Shown here: in pieces, positions 31,627 through 44,600 of the stretch
Layout: each line of letters begins with the position of its first letter
Numbering within the stretch: the first letter of the stretch is position 1
Source of the DNA: Gonium pectorale
Taxonomy: Eukaryota; Chlorophyta; Chlorophyceae; Chlamydomonadales; Volvocaceae
Direction: 5' to 3'
Length of the DNA: 64,000 bases
Assembly (NCBI GenBank): GCA_001584585.1
Contig: LSYV01000024.1
Location: 1,025,915 to 1,089,914 of the forward strand
Notes under the pieces: model-generated
The model's database searches: none
What the model was told of the DNA's origin: nothing
Seen by the model: the letters and a program-made list of their open reading frames with translations, nothing else
Program-made: the position numbers and the translations under genes

Positions 31627-34600
31627 TTTTGTGTACTATTTGATGGTTCTTGATGGCTCTTTGTCAATGAGTATAAAATATCATATGTTGGTCTGAGTAC
31701 GAGCACTTGCAACTCAAGCCGTACATACAAGCCGTACGGAGCAACCTGGGATCCTGGGCACACGCTGGCCAAATTTATGCAAGCATACGTTGCGGTCTTT
31801 AGTTGTGCTGCGTTCGAGAGCAGAAGGACATGCTGTGCATGCAGCGCCGTAGCAGGGGATGCGGGGAAGGGGCAAAGGCGTTCCGTACTAGCGTGGGTGG
31901 GACGGGAGATGCACATGTGACACCAGGTGACACTTTCGTAACGCGAAAGTAGTTCCTTGCTGACCGCGCTGGGTGTAAGTAGCTCCCCAATTGCAGTGTT
32001 TCCTTTTTAAGTAGGTCCCTTAAAATTAGCGGGGCATTTTGCTGGCAGTGAAACCCCTTCTGCCCTCGCGTTGCCACTTGGCAGGTAACCCATAGCGCCC
32101 ATATTGCGACTACCCACCCTGGGTCTGCAATTTCATGTGCGTATGTCGCATCACGACAGGCCTCGACAGGCCATGCCACTGTCCGTGAGCTGCCTTCTGG
32201 CCTTGGCGCCTATCCTCGCAGCAATTTTTCGGCCGTCGCCCCAGTGGCCGTGCCAATGGCCCAGTGCTGCCCCGCGTGGCTCATCCCGGACCCGACCTGC
32301 CCGCCATGCTCGGCACCTGGTGAGGTCCCTCGCGGTCTCCTGGCGAAACTGCAGAGACGCTGACAAGGCATTCCTTAGAATCCCCACGCTAGCGCTTTTT
32401 TCTGTGGAAACGTCACAGGCGGAGAGGCGAGAAAGGGCGCAGACACCGGGAGGGACAAGCAGCCCTCCCGTGATCAGCGGCTCGGGCGGAGGCCGAGGGC
32501 TGCTGCCGAGAGCCGACCGCTGAACCTCCTCCTCAACCTCAAGTGCCAGAGCGTCAGGTCCCAATTTTTTTGCTGTGGGCTCACGCACGCGCGTTACGGT
32601 TTCAGTGGGGTTTTGAGGAGTTGAGCCCTTCAGGGCGCACTGTCGGTCTGTCACGCAAGGGCTCACGATGCCCCAGCGCTCAGGCTGAGGGCGTGGAGGC
32701 TTGTCGATGAAATTGACGGGATACCAATGGCTGCAGCAGACTTCCGGGCGAACTTGCTCCCGTCGGTGCGCAGTGCACCATGCCGGGTGCAGAAGACGGC
32801 CTGCTCGGCAGGCGGCGATGGTGCGTGCGGGGAAGGGCATAGGGTCCAGGGTAGGTGCTAGGTGGGCTCACGTCCTCACGATGACCCCAACACAGGCGCA
32901 GACGCGTGTCCACAGCCCCCCACCAGTCCGGGCTTGGGACAGGCTGGACAGGTTGGGACTGGGGTACTTGAGGGGACACAGGCACACAGACGCGCGCAAG
33001 GACAAGCCTAATCGGGGGCTCCTGCGCTTGCCTGGAGCCGCGACGATTAGCGGGCTGTGCGAAGCTGGTATGGCGGGTATACGCCGGGCCCGCCATGGCC
33101 TGCCGTATCATCGGGCTGACTGTCCACAAAGCGGTGTAATGTGCAAGCGTTACAGTTACACAATGTACAACCTCAAAGGGAGACTACCGTATTCACAGCA
33201 TCTATTGCCATTGGGGCTAATGGTATAATTTTTGGTGAAGACCCATAACGAGTCGAGTGGTGCACAGTAGTACCATGATGGACGAGACGATGACATGAAC
33301 GGACGCTTCGTGAAAAGACGACGAGACAGACCCGGTGCCTGGATGAGGAGACCCCGAATCGGACAAGAAGACAGTCCCGGTGCTACTTCGCCCGCAAGCG
33401 TCCCGTGCAGCAGTCTGCCCTTTGCCGTACTCATGAAGCCGCCCTCACCAACCGTCAACTGCACATCCAGGATAAGGGGATGGTGTGTCCCACGTGTGAA
33501 AAACAGAGATAACACTTGCTACAGTGGCGTGTCGTGTCCTTTGTTGCATTCATCAAGGGGCCACGCACGACAACGCTTAATGGAAGAATTTAGATGTTTG
33601 GCAGCTGCCGCCCGCATGAATATCCAACACGCGCTCCCATCCGTCTCGCCAGGGCCACACGCGTGCCCCTACCGCACAATGCGGAGACACGCAGCCCCTC
33701 CAGACCGGTGTACCCGCCTCCGGTTCTCCGCACGCCTGGCCTCGCAGTAACCCACCGACATACCCCCTATACGCCATTCGCACGCACACACACAGTATCC
33801 TTTAGCCACGCAGTTGCGCATTATTACCGGTTACCTTACTGCACGAGTGCGCCGCAAGCACGCGCTGCTGTTTCCATGTTCCGCGTTTCTGCAGGATCAT
33901 GGGCTTTTTTTTGGGGGGGGGGGCGCAAATGGCCTTTTCCGCATGCCTGAAGGCCATCCCCCCCAAGGAACGGCCATAACCACGGGTACCGCTCGAACCG
34001 GATACCGGAAGACCCGAAATCACAAGCGACACGCCCACTTGCTCACTGCCTTCCTCAGCCTGCCTTGCTCACTGCCTTCCTTCCCCCCCACCCACCCCAC
34101 ACGTCCAGGACACGAGGCAACAAAGTGGCAAAATCCATATTGCCCCTCTGTTCCCTCCTCGCGCGCGCCTAGAAACCCACACATGACATGACATGAACAC
34201 ACAGATAGACAGGTGCCGCCTAGCCGATTGATACCTCTGGCGCGGAGGTCTCGTGCCGGGAACCAGCAGTCCCCGGCCTCGGCTCCCAAGCCCAAGCAGT
34301 GAGTACGCTCCCGATAACGGAGACATCAATAATATCCGTGTGCCACACACGCAGTCCGCATTATTGTTGAGCGTCAAATGCCACGCCACACTTTCCGCCG
34401 TGGGCTCCGCGACTGGACATGGACTGCCGCATGCTGAACACAGCATGAGCGCAGCACTAACTCAATGCCCCGCTCCTCCTCCACCACCGTCGCGCACCAC
34501 TGCTGCCCCGTGCAACTCACTCCAGACCGCTGCGTCACGTCGCCATCACCTGCGTCCGCCCAAGGACCACCCAAACAACAACCTCGTTCGACAGCGCGCG

Positions 34601-36686
34601 CGCCTCTGCCGGTCTCCACCACCTCTCCAAGCCGGCTACGAAACCAGACGCCCGCGAAAAGGCAGGTTGGCATCTCCTGCTAGGTCCGCCCGCCCGCCCC
34701 GCCTTTGGAAGTGCCGACGCTTGAGCCCATCTTTTGACGTCCCTGCCTGGCATTCCTACCTCCACCTGCCGCTGCATCAACGCGCTTGCAGCCCGGTGCG
34801 CGCTGCGCAGCGCACAGTCCGGACAGCCAAACTGCACCCGGAGCCAGCGACAGAGGCCAAATCAACTTGCACGTCGTAATGCGGGTCCTTTTCTCTAACC
34901 GCCAAACTGCCAAACTGTCGCGAGTTCTCAAGCGATCGATGGAACTGCTTCTTGAGCAACACCCACGGTGGCCGCATCGTCAGACGGACGGGTCGACGCT
35001 GTGCGACAAAATGTGCATAGCTCGCTAACCCCCACGTCCCAACAACGCATCACACAAAGGAGTTACACTTAGTAAGGAGCTGCGAAAAAAGAGCCAGAGC
35101 AGTTAAAGCCCTGGGGGCGACGGGGGTTGGCGACCCAAAGTCCGGCAGTGCTCCTCAATAGGAGGGCACTAGTCTCAGATCAAAGCCGTCGCGAGGCGTT
35201 CCGTGAGCGGCAGACAGCCGCACAGCTGGCACCGTCGCGTCCCACGCAGTCCTACGACTCGTCGCTCAGCCGCGTACGGCTCTCGGGGCCCATGGCTGCT
35301 TATGGCGCATGGCTCCCGCTTGTGCTGCCTTGGCGCAGGCACGTCGTACCCCGCACATGCATAAGCGCCGCCCAACTCTCGCTCCTCTCACGAAAGCCAA
35401 AGCACATCAAAGGCTCTCAACCCGCGCCATCAACCTGTACCGGCATGTGCGCCCACCCACGCTGCTCGACACCCCTCGCCACACACGACGCAAGCGGCGT
35501 CTCGCTCGAGATGCCAGCCTCGCCCCCAGCGTGCCACACGGCGCAGAATCGGCTGCAGATCAGGGGGTCGGCGATGCACCACGCCCGACCCACGGGTCGC
35601 TCGCCCACCAGCGAGAACCCCCAGATGGTGTCAGCGATGGGTGCCCCCGTCCCCGCTTTCATGCGCGCTCAGACTTGCCGCGGCGAGCGTGCCGTTGGCA
35701 TCCACGGATGCCCGCACGTGCGCCGGGAGTTGCGGCCCCCACGCGTCCTGGCGGGCGCCTCCTGCCACGCAGCGCCCGCTCTCGCCCAGCGGCCTCTCCC
35801 AGCAATGCACACACTCACCCCGCCTCCGAGCATGCACATGCAACATTATGGTGCGCATGCAGCCCTGCTGGTGAGCAGATTCTTTGCTTGTTAAGCACCC
35901 ACGACGGCAGCAAACACCGTGCGACTCCCCTCCAACCCAGCGTTGTGTGCCTCTCTGCAGACATGTTGCGCAGCGCAGCGACGGGCCCGGTCGTCCGAAC
36001 CGAGCGGAGCGTCCGTCCACCTCCCAGCCCCGTGCTGCCAGGGAGGGAGGGGGTTGCCGCTCCAACCCGGTTCCGGCCGCACGCGCCCCACATGCAACCA
36101 ACGCAGAGCTGACGCAGGATACGACCAGGGCGCCCCCATGACAGTGAACAATGTCCTTCCCCATACATAAGAATGCCATTCCGTACGTCGCATTCCGAAC
36201 CCGCAGAGGGCCCAAGCCGCGCCCAGGTCTCTCTCTCGCCCTCTCTCTCTCACGCTCTCTCTCTCTCGCTCGCTCTCGAAACGTCCCCACCCTGTATTGC
36301 GTTGCGTCCGATGATGTGCTAAAAACGACTTCCTGAAAATGCGGCCGAGGATGCCCGAAGCCTCTGCTTTCTTGCACCTTGAGCTTGTCACACGGCTCAA
36401 GGCCCCCATCCACTCCGATTGCCTCCGGAAACAACACTCATGGTTATGGCTCATGACAATGCCCCCCCGCCCGCCGATCATCGGATAGTCAAGTGAGATG
36501 ATGACGCCACAACAGCCCACAATGGAAGCGCTGCGCAAAACTGCACAACTCGTCGGCCGGCTCTATTCAGGACCAGGCCCCGACAAGGCTCCCCGGGGGA
36601 AAAAGAACCGGCTGCCGCCTTGGCAGCGCCGGCCGCCGGACATGCATGTATTCATACGTGGGTGGCTGCACAACTCTCAGCGCACC
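31627..36686. other. 5-kb region with no assignable gene
   Basis: Open frames occur on both strands but none gives a recognisable protein. Best minus-strand candidates: 32840-32151 (about 229 codons, one open frame); 34977-34777, beginning with a real ATG (MRPPWVLLKKQFHRSLENSR); and 35760-35417, where two adjacent frames look coding in turn (GGARQDAWGPQLPAHVRASV, then VGERPVGRAWCIADPLICSR). These could be exons of unknown genes or decayed elements. A CT-rich microsatellite lies at 36224-36281. Confidence 0.4.
36224..36281. repeat. CT/GA microsatellite
   Basis: Imperfect (TC)n tract interrupted by GC. Confidence 0.85.
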
Positions 36687-39564
36687 TCAATCCTCCACGT
36701 CCTCACCCTCGTCGGCGTCTTCGCCATCGCCCGCCTCGCGCGGCGCCGGCACGACGCGGCGCTCGTGCGCCTGCTTGTACTGCGCCTGGCGCAGGCTGAG
36801 CAGCGAGGACAGCAGCGGCGTGTCGGGGTCCTCCAGGATCTCCGCGCGGTTGCGCTCGACTCGCTCGCGGATCAGCTGCGCGGCCAAGAAACAGGGAAGG
36901 TGGGGTTCGAGTCCTGTCGAGTACCACGACCACACGCACGGCATGCCTCTGGCGGCGGCGGGCTGGCGGCGGCAGCGCCTTGACTAGCGAGCAAGGCGCA
37001 CGCAGGCGAGCGGGAGCAGCGCGTGGCGGGCACGGGGTACCTCACGCAGTGACGCGAGGTTCCGCTGCTGGCTTGGTCGCCTCCGTCAGGTGCCCTCCCC
37101 CGCGCACCAACGTGCATCCAACGGAACCTCCGCGGCGCACAGTTCGCCCAGATAACACCACTCCGCTGCTATCTTGCCCCGACTCCCCACAGCCACGAAC
37201 CAAAAGCTGCACGTGCACGTACCGTACCCATGCCAGCCAGGGCACAGCCAAGCGCCAACACACCCACACCCACAACACGTCCCGGGGCCCCGCCGGCCTC
37301 GAGTGGGCGCCTCCGCTCACCTCCCTGGCGTCCTCCGGCATGTGCTCGTCCGTCTCGGCTGCCTCCTGGATCCTCCGCAGGCTCTGCAGCTTGCGCTGCG
37401 GCCAGCGCTTGATTCCAAGCTGCCGGCAGCGCCGCTTCAGCTCGGTGGTGCTCACGCCCAGGCTGCGCGCGGCGTCGGATGTCGGCAGGTCAAACACCCG
37501 GCGCATCAGCGCCAGGAGCTCGGGCCCGCGGGCGGCCTTGCTTGGGCGGCCCCGGCCGGCCTTGCCGCCGCCAGAGCGCCCGCCGTCGGCGGCGGCGCCA
37601 CCGCTGCTGCCGGAGCTGATGTCCGCGCCGGCGCCGGCGGCTCCGGAGCCGTCCTTGGCCCCGCCCATGACGGAGTCCCCGTTGGATACGACGCTGATGC
37701 ACCCGAACTGCGCCACCAGCGGGGTCGTCGGGAAAGGAGCGGCGGCCGCGCCGTACGGCAGCCCGCTCGACATGGTGGTGGAGCTTGGCTCGGAGACCCG
37801 GCCAGAGGGCGGAGCGCCCGGGCCGCCGGGACCCGCCGACATCGCAAGCGGCTCGCCGCCGCCGTCGCCGCCTGCCGGCGACAGCTGCACCGTCCACCGG
37901 CTGATATGGCCTGTAGGTTGGCCGTAAGCAGACGGTGATGGTGGCGGCGCGACGGCCACAGCCGTCATGGCTCCCGGCGGCAGCCCTGCCGACGGCTCGG
38001 TTGCGGGGGCCGAGAAGAGTGTGGCGTTCCCGACCATGGCGGCGTCCACGCTGCTGGCCGTGCGGGCTCGCTGCGCGCCATAGGATGGTTCGGAGAGCTG
38101 TTGCGAACATCCCATCATCTGGGCCGGGGCGGCAATGGCGACGGCAGGAAGGGGAGGTGCCGCCGGCGGCAGAGGCAGGGCGTCGCCAGGCTCTGCAGCT
38201 GCTGGTGCACCCCACGACTCGCGCGGTGCTGGCGGCGCACAGACGGAGGCCTCCAGGGCGGGCGTGCCCACCCACAGGGGCGCCCCACTGGCGGTGCCGC
38301 CGCACGCCAGCGCCGCCGGAAACGGCAGATCCATCATGTTCACGACCGTGAAGCTTACTGCTCCCGTTGCAGCTGCCGCTGCCAGTGGCTGTGGCACCCA
38401 AGGCGCCGGCGACGTGGGGGCGGGGCCGGGGCCGGGGCCGCCACCGGGCATGCTCGTCGGGTGCGGCGACGGCGGCTGCTGGTTCGCATCAGTGGAACAC
38501 ACCCAGTCCATGCCCGGACCAGACGCGTTGAGGATCTGTGACCCGGGAACGGATGCGAAGGGCCACGGCATGGCGGACAGCTCGTCCAGCAGGTGGCTGG
38601 TCACCAGGCTGTCCTCCGGGGAGCCGCCTAGCAGCTGCGGCGCGGGAGCGATCGCAGCCGCGGCCAGCCGGCTCCCGCCGACGACGACGCTGTTTCCGCG
38701 GCGCAACAAGCTCGGCGGCGGCAGCGGCGACGATCTGCCGCCGCCCAGGCCGCTCGCGGAGATACCCAGCATCCGCATTCCCGGGACGGACCACTGTCGC
38801 ATCGGCGGCGGCGGGAGCTGCAGCGATGCCGCCGCCGTGGCCGCCGGCCTGCCGGCGGCGGCGCTGCTCCGGGACCACGCTTGGGGAAAGTTGGACATGC
38901 TGCCCACCTGTACGACCTGCAGTATGGGGCCGTTCGCCGCCGCTGCGAGCGCCGCCGCCGACAAGGCGGGTCGCGGCAGGGGCTGCTGCGGCTGCTGCGA
39001 CAGCATCTGCGCTTGTATTGTTGGCAGCGGGGGGTTGCAAGCGGCGGGCCTGGTCTGGACCGGCGGTGCCGTGGCGGTGCTGTCAGTGGGTGCTGGGGCA
39101 GGGGCCTGGCAATTCGCCGGTGCGACGCCCGTAGCAGGCGCCGAGAGGCAGCTGACGCCGCCGCCGTTCGGTGCAGGTTGGAGGCCACTGAAGGGGTTTG
39201 AGGGCTGCACCTCCCAAGCTTGAAAGGGAGCCGAGGCGTGCCGCACTTCACCAGAATGGTTCTCCATCGGCACGGGGAGCCAGTGCGAGCTCCCGCAGTG
39301 GACGGGCGCGGCGGGCGACATTGAGCTGTGTTGGCCCCCGAAGCCCCCACACGCCGGCCTGACCAGTGCCATGTGGACGTCACTTGGAGAGCTGTAAGAG
39401 CGTGGAGGGATGAAATCTTCGAACCAGTTGCCGTCGAACGGGGGTAATGTGCCTAGCTCGGGCAGAGCGTCCCCCGTGCTGAAGGCGAAGGCCCGCGCGC
39501 CAGTGCCACTTGCAGCGAGGTCGGAGCTGTGCAAAGCGCTTGTAGGAACGTGCGGGTCGAGCAT
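36687..39564 (-). CDS. RWP-RK domain transcription factor
   Basis: Two exons, 39564-37321 and 36875-36687, joined in phase (DARE|LIRERVERNRAEIL). The ATG at 39564 is the first in frame; the ORF continues upstream without another ATG. About 810 residues. The RWP-RK DNA-binding motif is near residues 690-735: FDLPTSDAARSLGVSTTELK and RRCRQLGIKRWPQRKLQSL, with the diagnostic RWPQRK. Everything N-terminal is Ala/Pro/Gly/Ser-rich low complexity apart from an acidic-aromatic segment near the start (FDGNWFEDFIPPRSYSSP) that could be an activation region. An acidic tail (EAGDGEDADEGEDVED) ends the protein. RWP-RK factors in green algae include nitrogen-response and mating-type/gamete regulators; this one lacks an N-terminal domain that would assign it to a subgroup. 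The domain sits at the C-terminal end and the motif is cut off from its tail by a 445-bp intron. Confidence 0.92.
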
Positions 39565-41672
39565 CGCACGATATTGCAAGGGCGTTTTACGCCCTGAGCA
39601 TGCCGCAGCGTGGCCTGGCTGTGGCCGCTCCACGCAGGCTCAAATGGAAAGCGTTCTGTAAAGGGACATAAACAACACAAGGCACGGGATGCAGTCCTAA
39701 GCGAGCAGTCCTAAGCAAGGGCAGAGGTGGCTGCCACTTTCTACGGAATCCCATGTCAATGAGACAGAACGCGTATATGCAAGCATAATCCGGGAAGCGG
39801 CCCCAAATAACAAGAGGGCTCCGTCTCACAGGTGAAAAAAACCTTTCAACTACCAGCGCTTCTCGGGCTATTGATTTACCTGACCGCAAGTGGGATGCCC
39901 TTAGATCGTTGTTGTGGGCAAGCTCAGCGTAAACTCGCTGGTCTGGGAGACAGGTAAAGAACACGTTTGCCTCGCCTATGCCCTAATGTATGCTACAGTT
40001 AATGCTTTAATGCGTATGCGGCGATGTAAATGACATTGACTCCGGCTAGGCGATTACCGTCCGTCTACGCTGCGTAGTTGCTGTACGGACCCCACCGCCC
40101 AAAAAAGGTCCCTCACCTACAGTGCCGACAAATGCGATAATGACCGCTGAAACCTGTCCTGCCACTGAGGAACCAAGAGCAGTTGTTTTATCTGCTGGTA
40201 GGACACACCTAACGAACGGGAAACGCACGGACCCTGCACTGCCAGTAAATAAATACAGCGAGGTCTACGACGGCAAGCGCCTCTTGCACTTACATAACTG
40301 TTGCTTAAACGTCACACCTACCTACCTGCTGCCTGCCTGCTGTTGAATGAACGGCGTCCACCGGCCTCAGCCACTATCATATCAACTCACATTCTGTCAT
40401 TCGAAAGCTCTCCCCTTCGTCTGAGCGAAGGATCCTGAAACCCGCCGGGGCACCCGTTAGGATAGTAATGCGCCCGCGCAGCTAGATAGCGCTGCTGCTA
40501 AACATCTGTCCATGGAGCTCGTTATCACCAGACGGTCTCTGTGGTGATATGCAACGCCTTCCCCCATGGACCCTTTTTGTCGGCGGTGCATTGAATCTCG
40601 TGCCCGCCCCAAGCAACTTCTATCTACCCTCTCCTCATGCGCCGACCCGTCTATTGAGCACAGGCCACACGCTGGAATTGAGTACAGAAAGGGCGTTGCC
40701 ACAAGGGTACCCCTGACAGTCCATCTTAGGCGCGCAGGACCTGCACACACACACACACCCTCGCCCTGCCTTCCCCCCGCCCCTCGCCTCAACCGCAAGC
40801 GGCTAAACCGCATTACCGCTAGCGACATGTTACGCTCAACCCCAACCTTGCTCGCCCCGCAACAGACCAGCCAATAACCAGCAGCCACTTCACACACCTC
40901 CGGATCCGCGGCCGAGCCTCGCCCGCACCGTATCAGCGCGGTCGTGGACGGACGGCGGGCAAGCAAGAGGCCCCGACCGCGCCTCCCCAACCCGCCCCAA
41001 CTGTAGGCCCGGTCTGACGCACGTTGTACTGGTGCCTGCCTGCAGTCCGCGAGGCGCCTACCAGAAAAAACGTGCGGCCACGTGCCCCCTCTCCGAGCCA
41101 GGACACCCCGCGCGCAGGGCACGAGCCCAGCTCAGGCGAGGCCACGTTAAGACCTGTGGTTTGCCCCACCCCACGCCGCGCCAAGTAACGCCACGCCGCC
41201 CTTCACTGACGCCGCACTTTGTCAAAGCCGCAGCCCGCACGGCCTCGGGTGCAGACACCCGCCGCAACCGGCCGCGGGCCCGGCGAACACCTCCGCCCAC
41301 CTCGCCGTGCTCCCAGTACCGTGCGCCGGGCACAGCCCCCCGCTGTCGCTGGTGGGTCCGTTGCAGCCACCAACACCCTCACCGGCGGCCGGGCGCGCGG
41401 GTCCGATGCTCTCCATACGCGTAGAGTCCTGCCCCCCACAAGCGCGCCCTCTCACAGGGCTGGTTGGTTGGTCCATTCCTCGGGCAGACTTTGTTGGGCT
41501 TTCAATGAGCCTCTGGTTTCGACCGCGGATGCCTCGTGGGCTCGGACGGGGTGACGTTGGACTGACCCGGGAGGAAGGCACGCAGCCGTGACCTCTCGAG
41601 TGAGGACGCCTGGCACCCCTCTACCCTGCGCACAGGCGCCCCCCTCGCCTCACAGGCGCCCCCCCCCCCGCC
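39565..41672. other. Intergenic, promoter side of RWP-RK gene
   Basis: The part nearest 39565-40400 is AT-richer than the genome average and presumably regulatory. A CA-rich microsatellite lies near 40744-40760. No supported exon seen; ORFs here are shadows or random. Confidence 0.45.
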
Positions 41673-44600
41673 TCACAGGCGGCCCCGGGTGCGGACGTCC
41701 GAGGCCAGGCGCAGGTCGCGCTCCTTCTCGTACTCGCGCAGCTCGGCGCGCTTGAGGAAATTCTGCGGGGGCGTGGAGGAGGGGATGGGTTTCGCCCGGC
41801 GCCGGGAGCACGTGTCTGCTGCCGACCGGGCCTCCAGTGCGCCTCCGAGGCCCGGCCCCGGCCCCTTTCGCTGCTCAACCATCCGCCTCCACGCCCCGGG
41901 GACCCCGTCCGTGTACCACGTTTCTGCGTCTCCACGGATTCATCTCGCAATGCGCGGAGTGGAGGGGCGGGTTTGCCGCCACACGCACGCACCTGCTTGT
42001 CCAGGTACTGGTCTCCGCTCTTCTTGAACGTCTCCAGCTCCTCGTCCACCTCCGTGTTGGCGGCCTGGGGAACGTCCGGGTAGCGCGGAAGGAAAACAGG
42101 TCGGAACGCGTGACACCGGGTTGGCAATAACACGGGGGGGCCGAGGCGGCATCGGGATAGGAGAAACCGGGGCATGGTCAGGACAGGGGCATGCCGGGGG
42201 ATGGCGCGCGGTTCGCTGGACGGGGCGTCCCTCGACGACGGCCAAGACAGAGAAATGACCCAGGCGACGAGTTCCGCACTGGTGGCGGGAGGCGAAGCGG
42301 CAGCGAACTGGATGCCATACCGGTAATCCCAAGCTGTTGACTGAAACTCCCATGGTCCGCCTCCATACCCCGGGCACACCCAGGCCCCTCCGCGTCTCCG
42401 CGGCGGGCCTCGCCCCCTCCCCGCTCCGTCCCCCGCGCCCACTGCACCTTGAACTGGCTCCAGTCGGCCTTTGTCTTGTCCAGCACGCTGACCTGCGGGC
42501 GCGGGAAAAGCGTTCCAGTACGGCCAACCAACTTGGCTACCAACTTCACGGCCACGTGTACCGTCGTGATGGACGGGCGGGTTTGTTGGCCTGCACTCAC
42601 TCGCTGACGAGCCCGTCCTTACGGCTAGGTGGGTTTGAGGGGCGCGCACACGGACCACGTACGGCCGGCCCCCCCGGCCGCAGCAAGCGTCCCACGACTT
42701 CTATGGTACGGCGATGTGCTGCGGGACACTGCACACCGTAACCCGTCTACGCCAGAGCCCTCTGGGGTCTCACACGTAACTCCCCAACACGTTCGCCAAG
42801 GCCTGCCTGCCCCCCGGCCCCACCGGGCCATTGTCCGCCATCCGAAGCCATCAGTGCCCGCCGCCCCCCAGCAGTCGCCAGGTCCCGTCGTCGACCTCCC
42901 CTTCCTCATCCGCCGCCACCGCCCCTTAGGCTTGCATTGACCGCCGTTTCTGTCACGGCATGCCCCTACACTCTCCTGCGCCGCCCCCTGGCCGGTCACA
43001 CCCCCGCCCACCCACCCCCTTCCGCCCTCGCAGATACAACCCCTCCCCCCCCTCAGCCAGTTTTCAACGGTCGGAAGATGTATGCGCCCCAGTGCTTCTC
43101 TATTGAGAATGCCTTCCGACCCTCTTGAGAATTGAGAATCCCCCCTCTGCATGCCCTCCCGCGCGCCTTCTTCTTCTTGTCGATCTCCGCCAGCATGGCG
43201 TCCAGGCCGCTGCTGGGGGCCGGCGGCGGCGCGGCGGCGCGCGCCGCGGCCTTCTGGGCCTCTTTGCTGTCCTTGTCCACGTGCAAGGTCACCTGCGGGG
43301 CGGGAGGGTGGGCAGCCGGGGAACCGGGGGCCGGGGCCGGCAGCGGCACATGAGCCCAACGGCGGCGGCGGGCGTTCACACCTGCATAACGACCGCCCCT
43401 TAGGGAGAGACAGCAGCAACGAGGAAGCTATGGGCACCATTTTCCTGCGGCGCGCCTACCGCCCACCCACCCACTTTGCGTACGACAGGCACACAATCGC
43501 ACCGTGACAACACGCTTTCCATTCCGAAGCTCGCTCCCACTGTCACACACCCGCCAGCCTTACCCAACCCCGACAGCACCCTGCCACACCCCATCCCCAT
43601 CCCACCGCACCCCAATCCCACCCTAATGCGCCTCTGGGCTTCTCTACTGAGAATGCCTTCCAGACACACTGACCCCACCCCACCGCGCCCCCACCGCACC
43701 TGGATGTCCTTGCCGGCGAAGCGGCGAACCTCCGTCACCGCCACCTTGCCCAGGCGAGACCCAACCGCCGTCGCGTCGCGTGCCGCCGCCAGCGCCGCTG
43801 CCGCCAGCGCGCGCTTCTCCTCCGCCGTCGCCGCGTCGGAGGAGGGCCCTGGCGGCGGTGACGCGCTGTCGCGCTCTGGAGCCGCCGCCGGGGCCGCCAC
43901 CGCCACCGCCGGGGCAGCGGCGGCGGCCACAAGCGCGGCTGCACCGTTGGCCGGCCCCCTGGGTGACGCTGCGTCGGCTGGCTTGGCCGGCCGCTTGAGC
44001 AGCCCGAGGTTCCGCATCCAGTGCTGCGAAACGGCAAAGCACGGGCAACGGTTTCCGGGGTGGCCTCCGGGGCGTGACTTCAGCACTGACGACAAGTCGT
44101 ACTCTTCGAGCTAGCAGCTGCTCCTGTGGTCAGGGCGCCTGGTACGCCACAAGGCCTCACCCACCTAGCCTAGCTGGCTGTGTCCAGACTGCACTCCCTG
44201 AGGCCCAGACCAGTACTCACGCGTCACACACGCCCCACGCCGTCACACTTTCGCGCTTACGCTCGTCGTATGCGTCGTTCCATTTCAACACCCCACGCCA
44301 GCACCCCGTCCCTTCTTCAGCACCCCCACCTGCCGGCCCCCTGCTGTTCCTCGCTCATTTCTGCAAGTATTAGCCTCACCCAAGAACCCGCCCGCGCCAC
44401 CCTAAGGCGCATTCCATTGTGCACATGAGCCTCCGGGCGGCCCAACCCCCACCGTACCCAAAACACCCCACGCAACACCCAGACCCGACACACCCAGCCC
44501 CATGCATCCTGATCCCCGCGGCCCCACTCCGCTCAAACCTGTGGGGCCACCCCGTTGTGCCCCCGGACTTCGACCGCGCCCGACGAGCCCTGTCCCCACC

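Noticed and set aside
34253..34879. Plus-strand open frame of 208 codons
   Set aside because: Pro/Arg/His-rich composition typical of a shadow frame in GC-rich DNA; the minus strand reads more naturally.
36641..36686. Extending the RWP-RK protein past the stop at 36687
   Set aside because: The acidic tail ends in an in-frame stop and no downstream splice donor is seen before it.
38135..39223. Plus-strand open frame of 362 codons
   Set aside because: Antisense shadow of the large RWP-RK exon.
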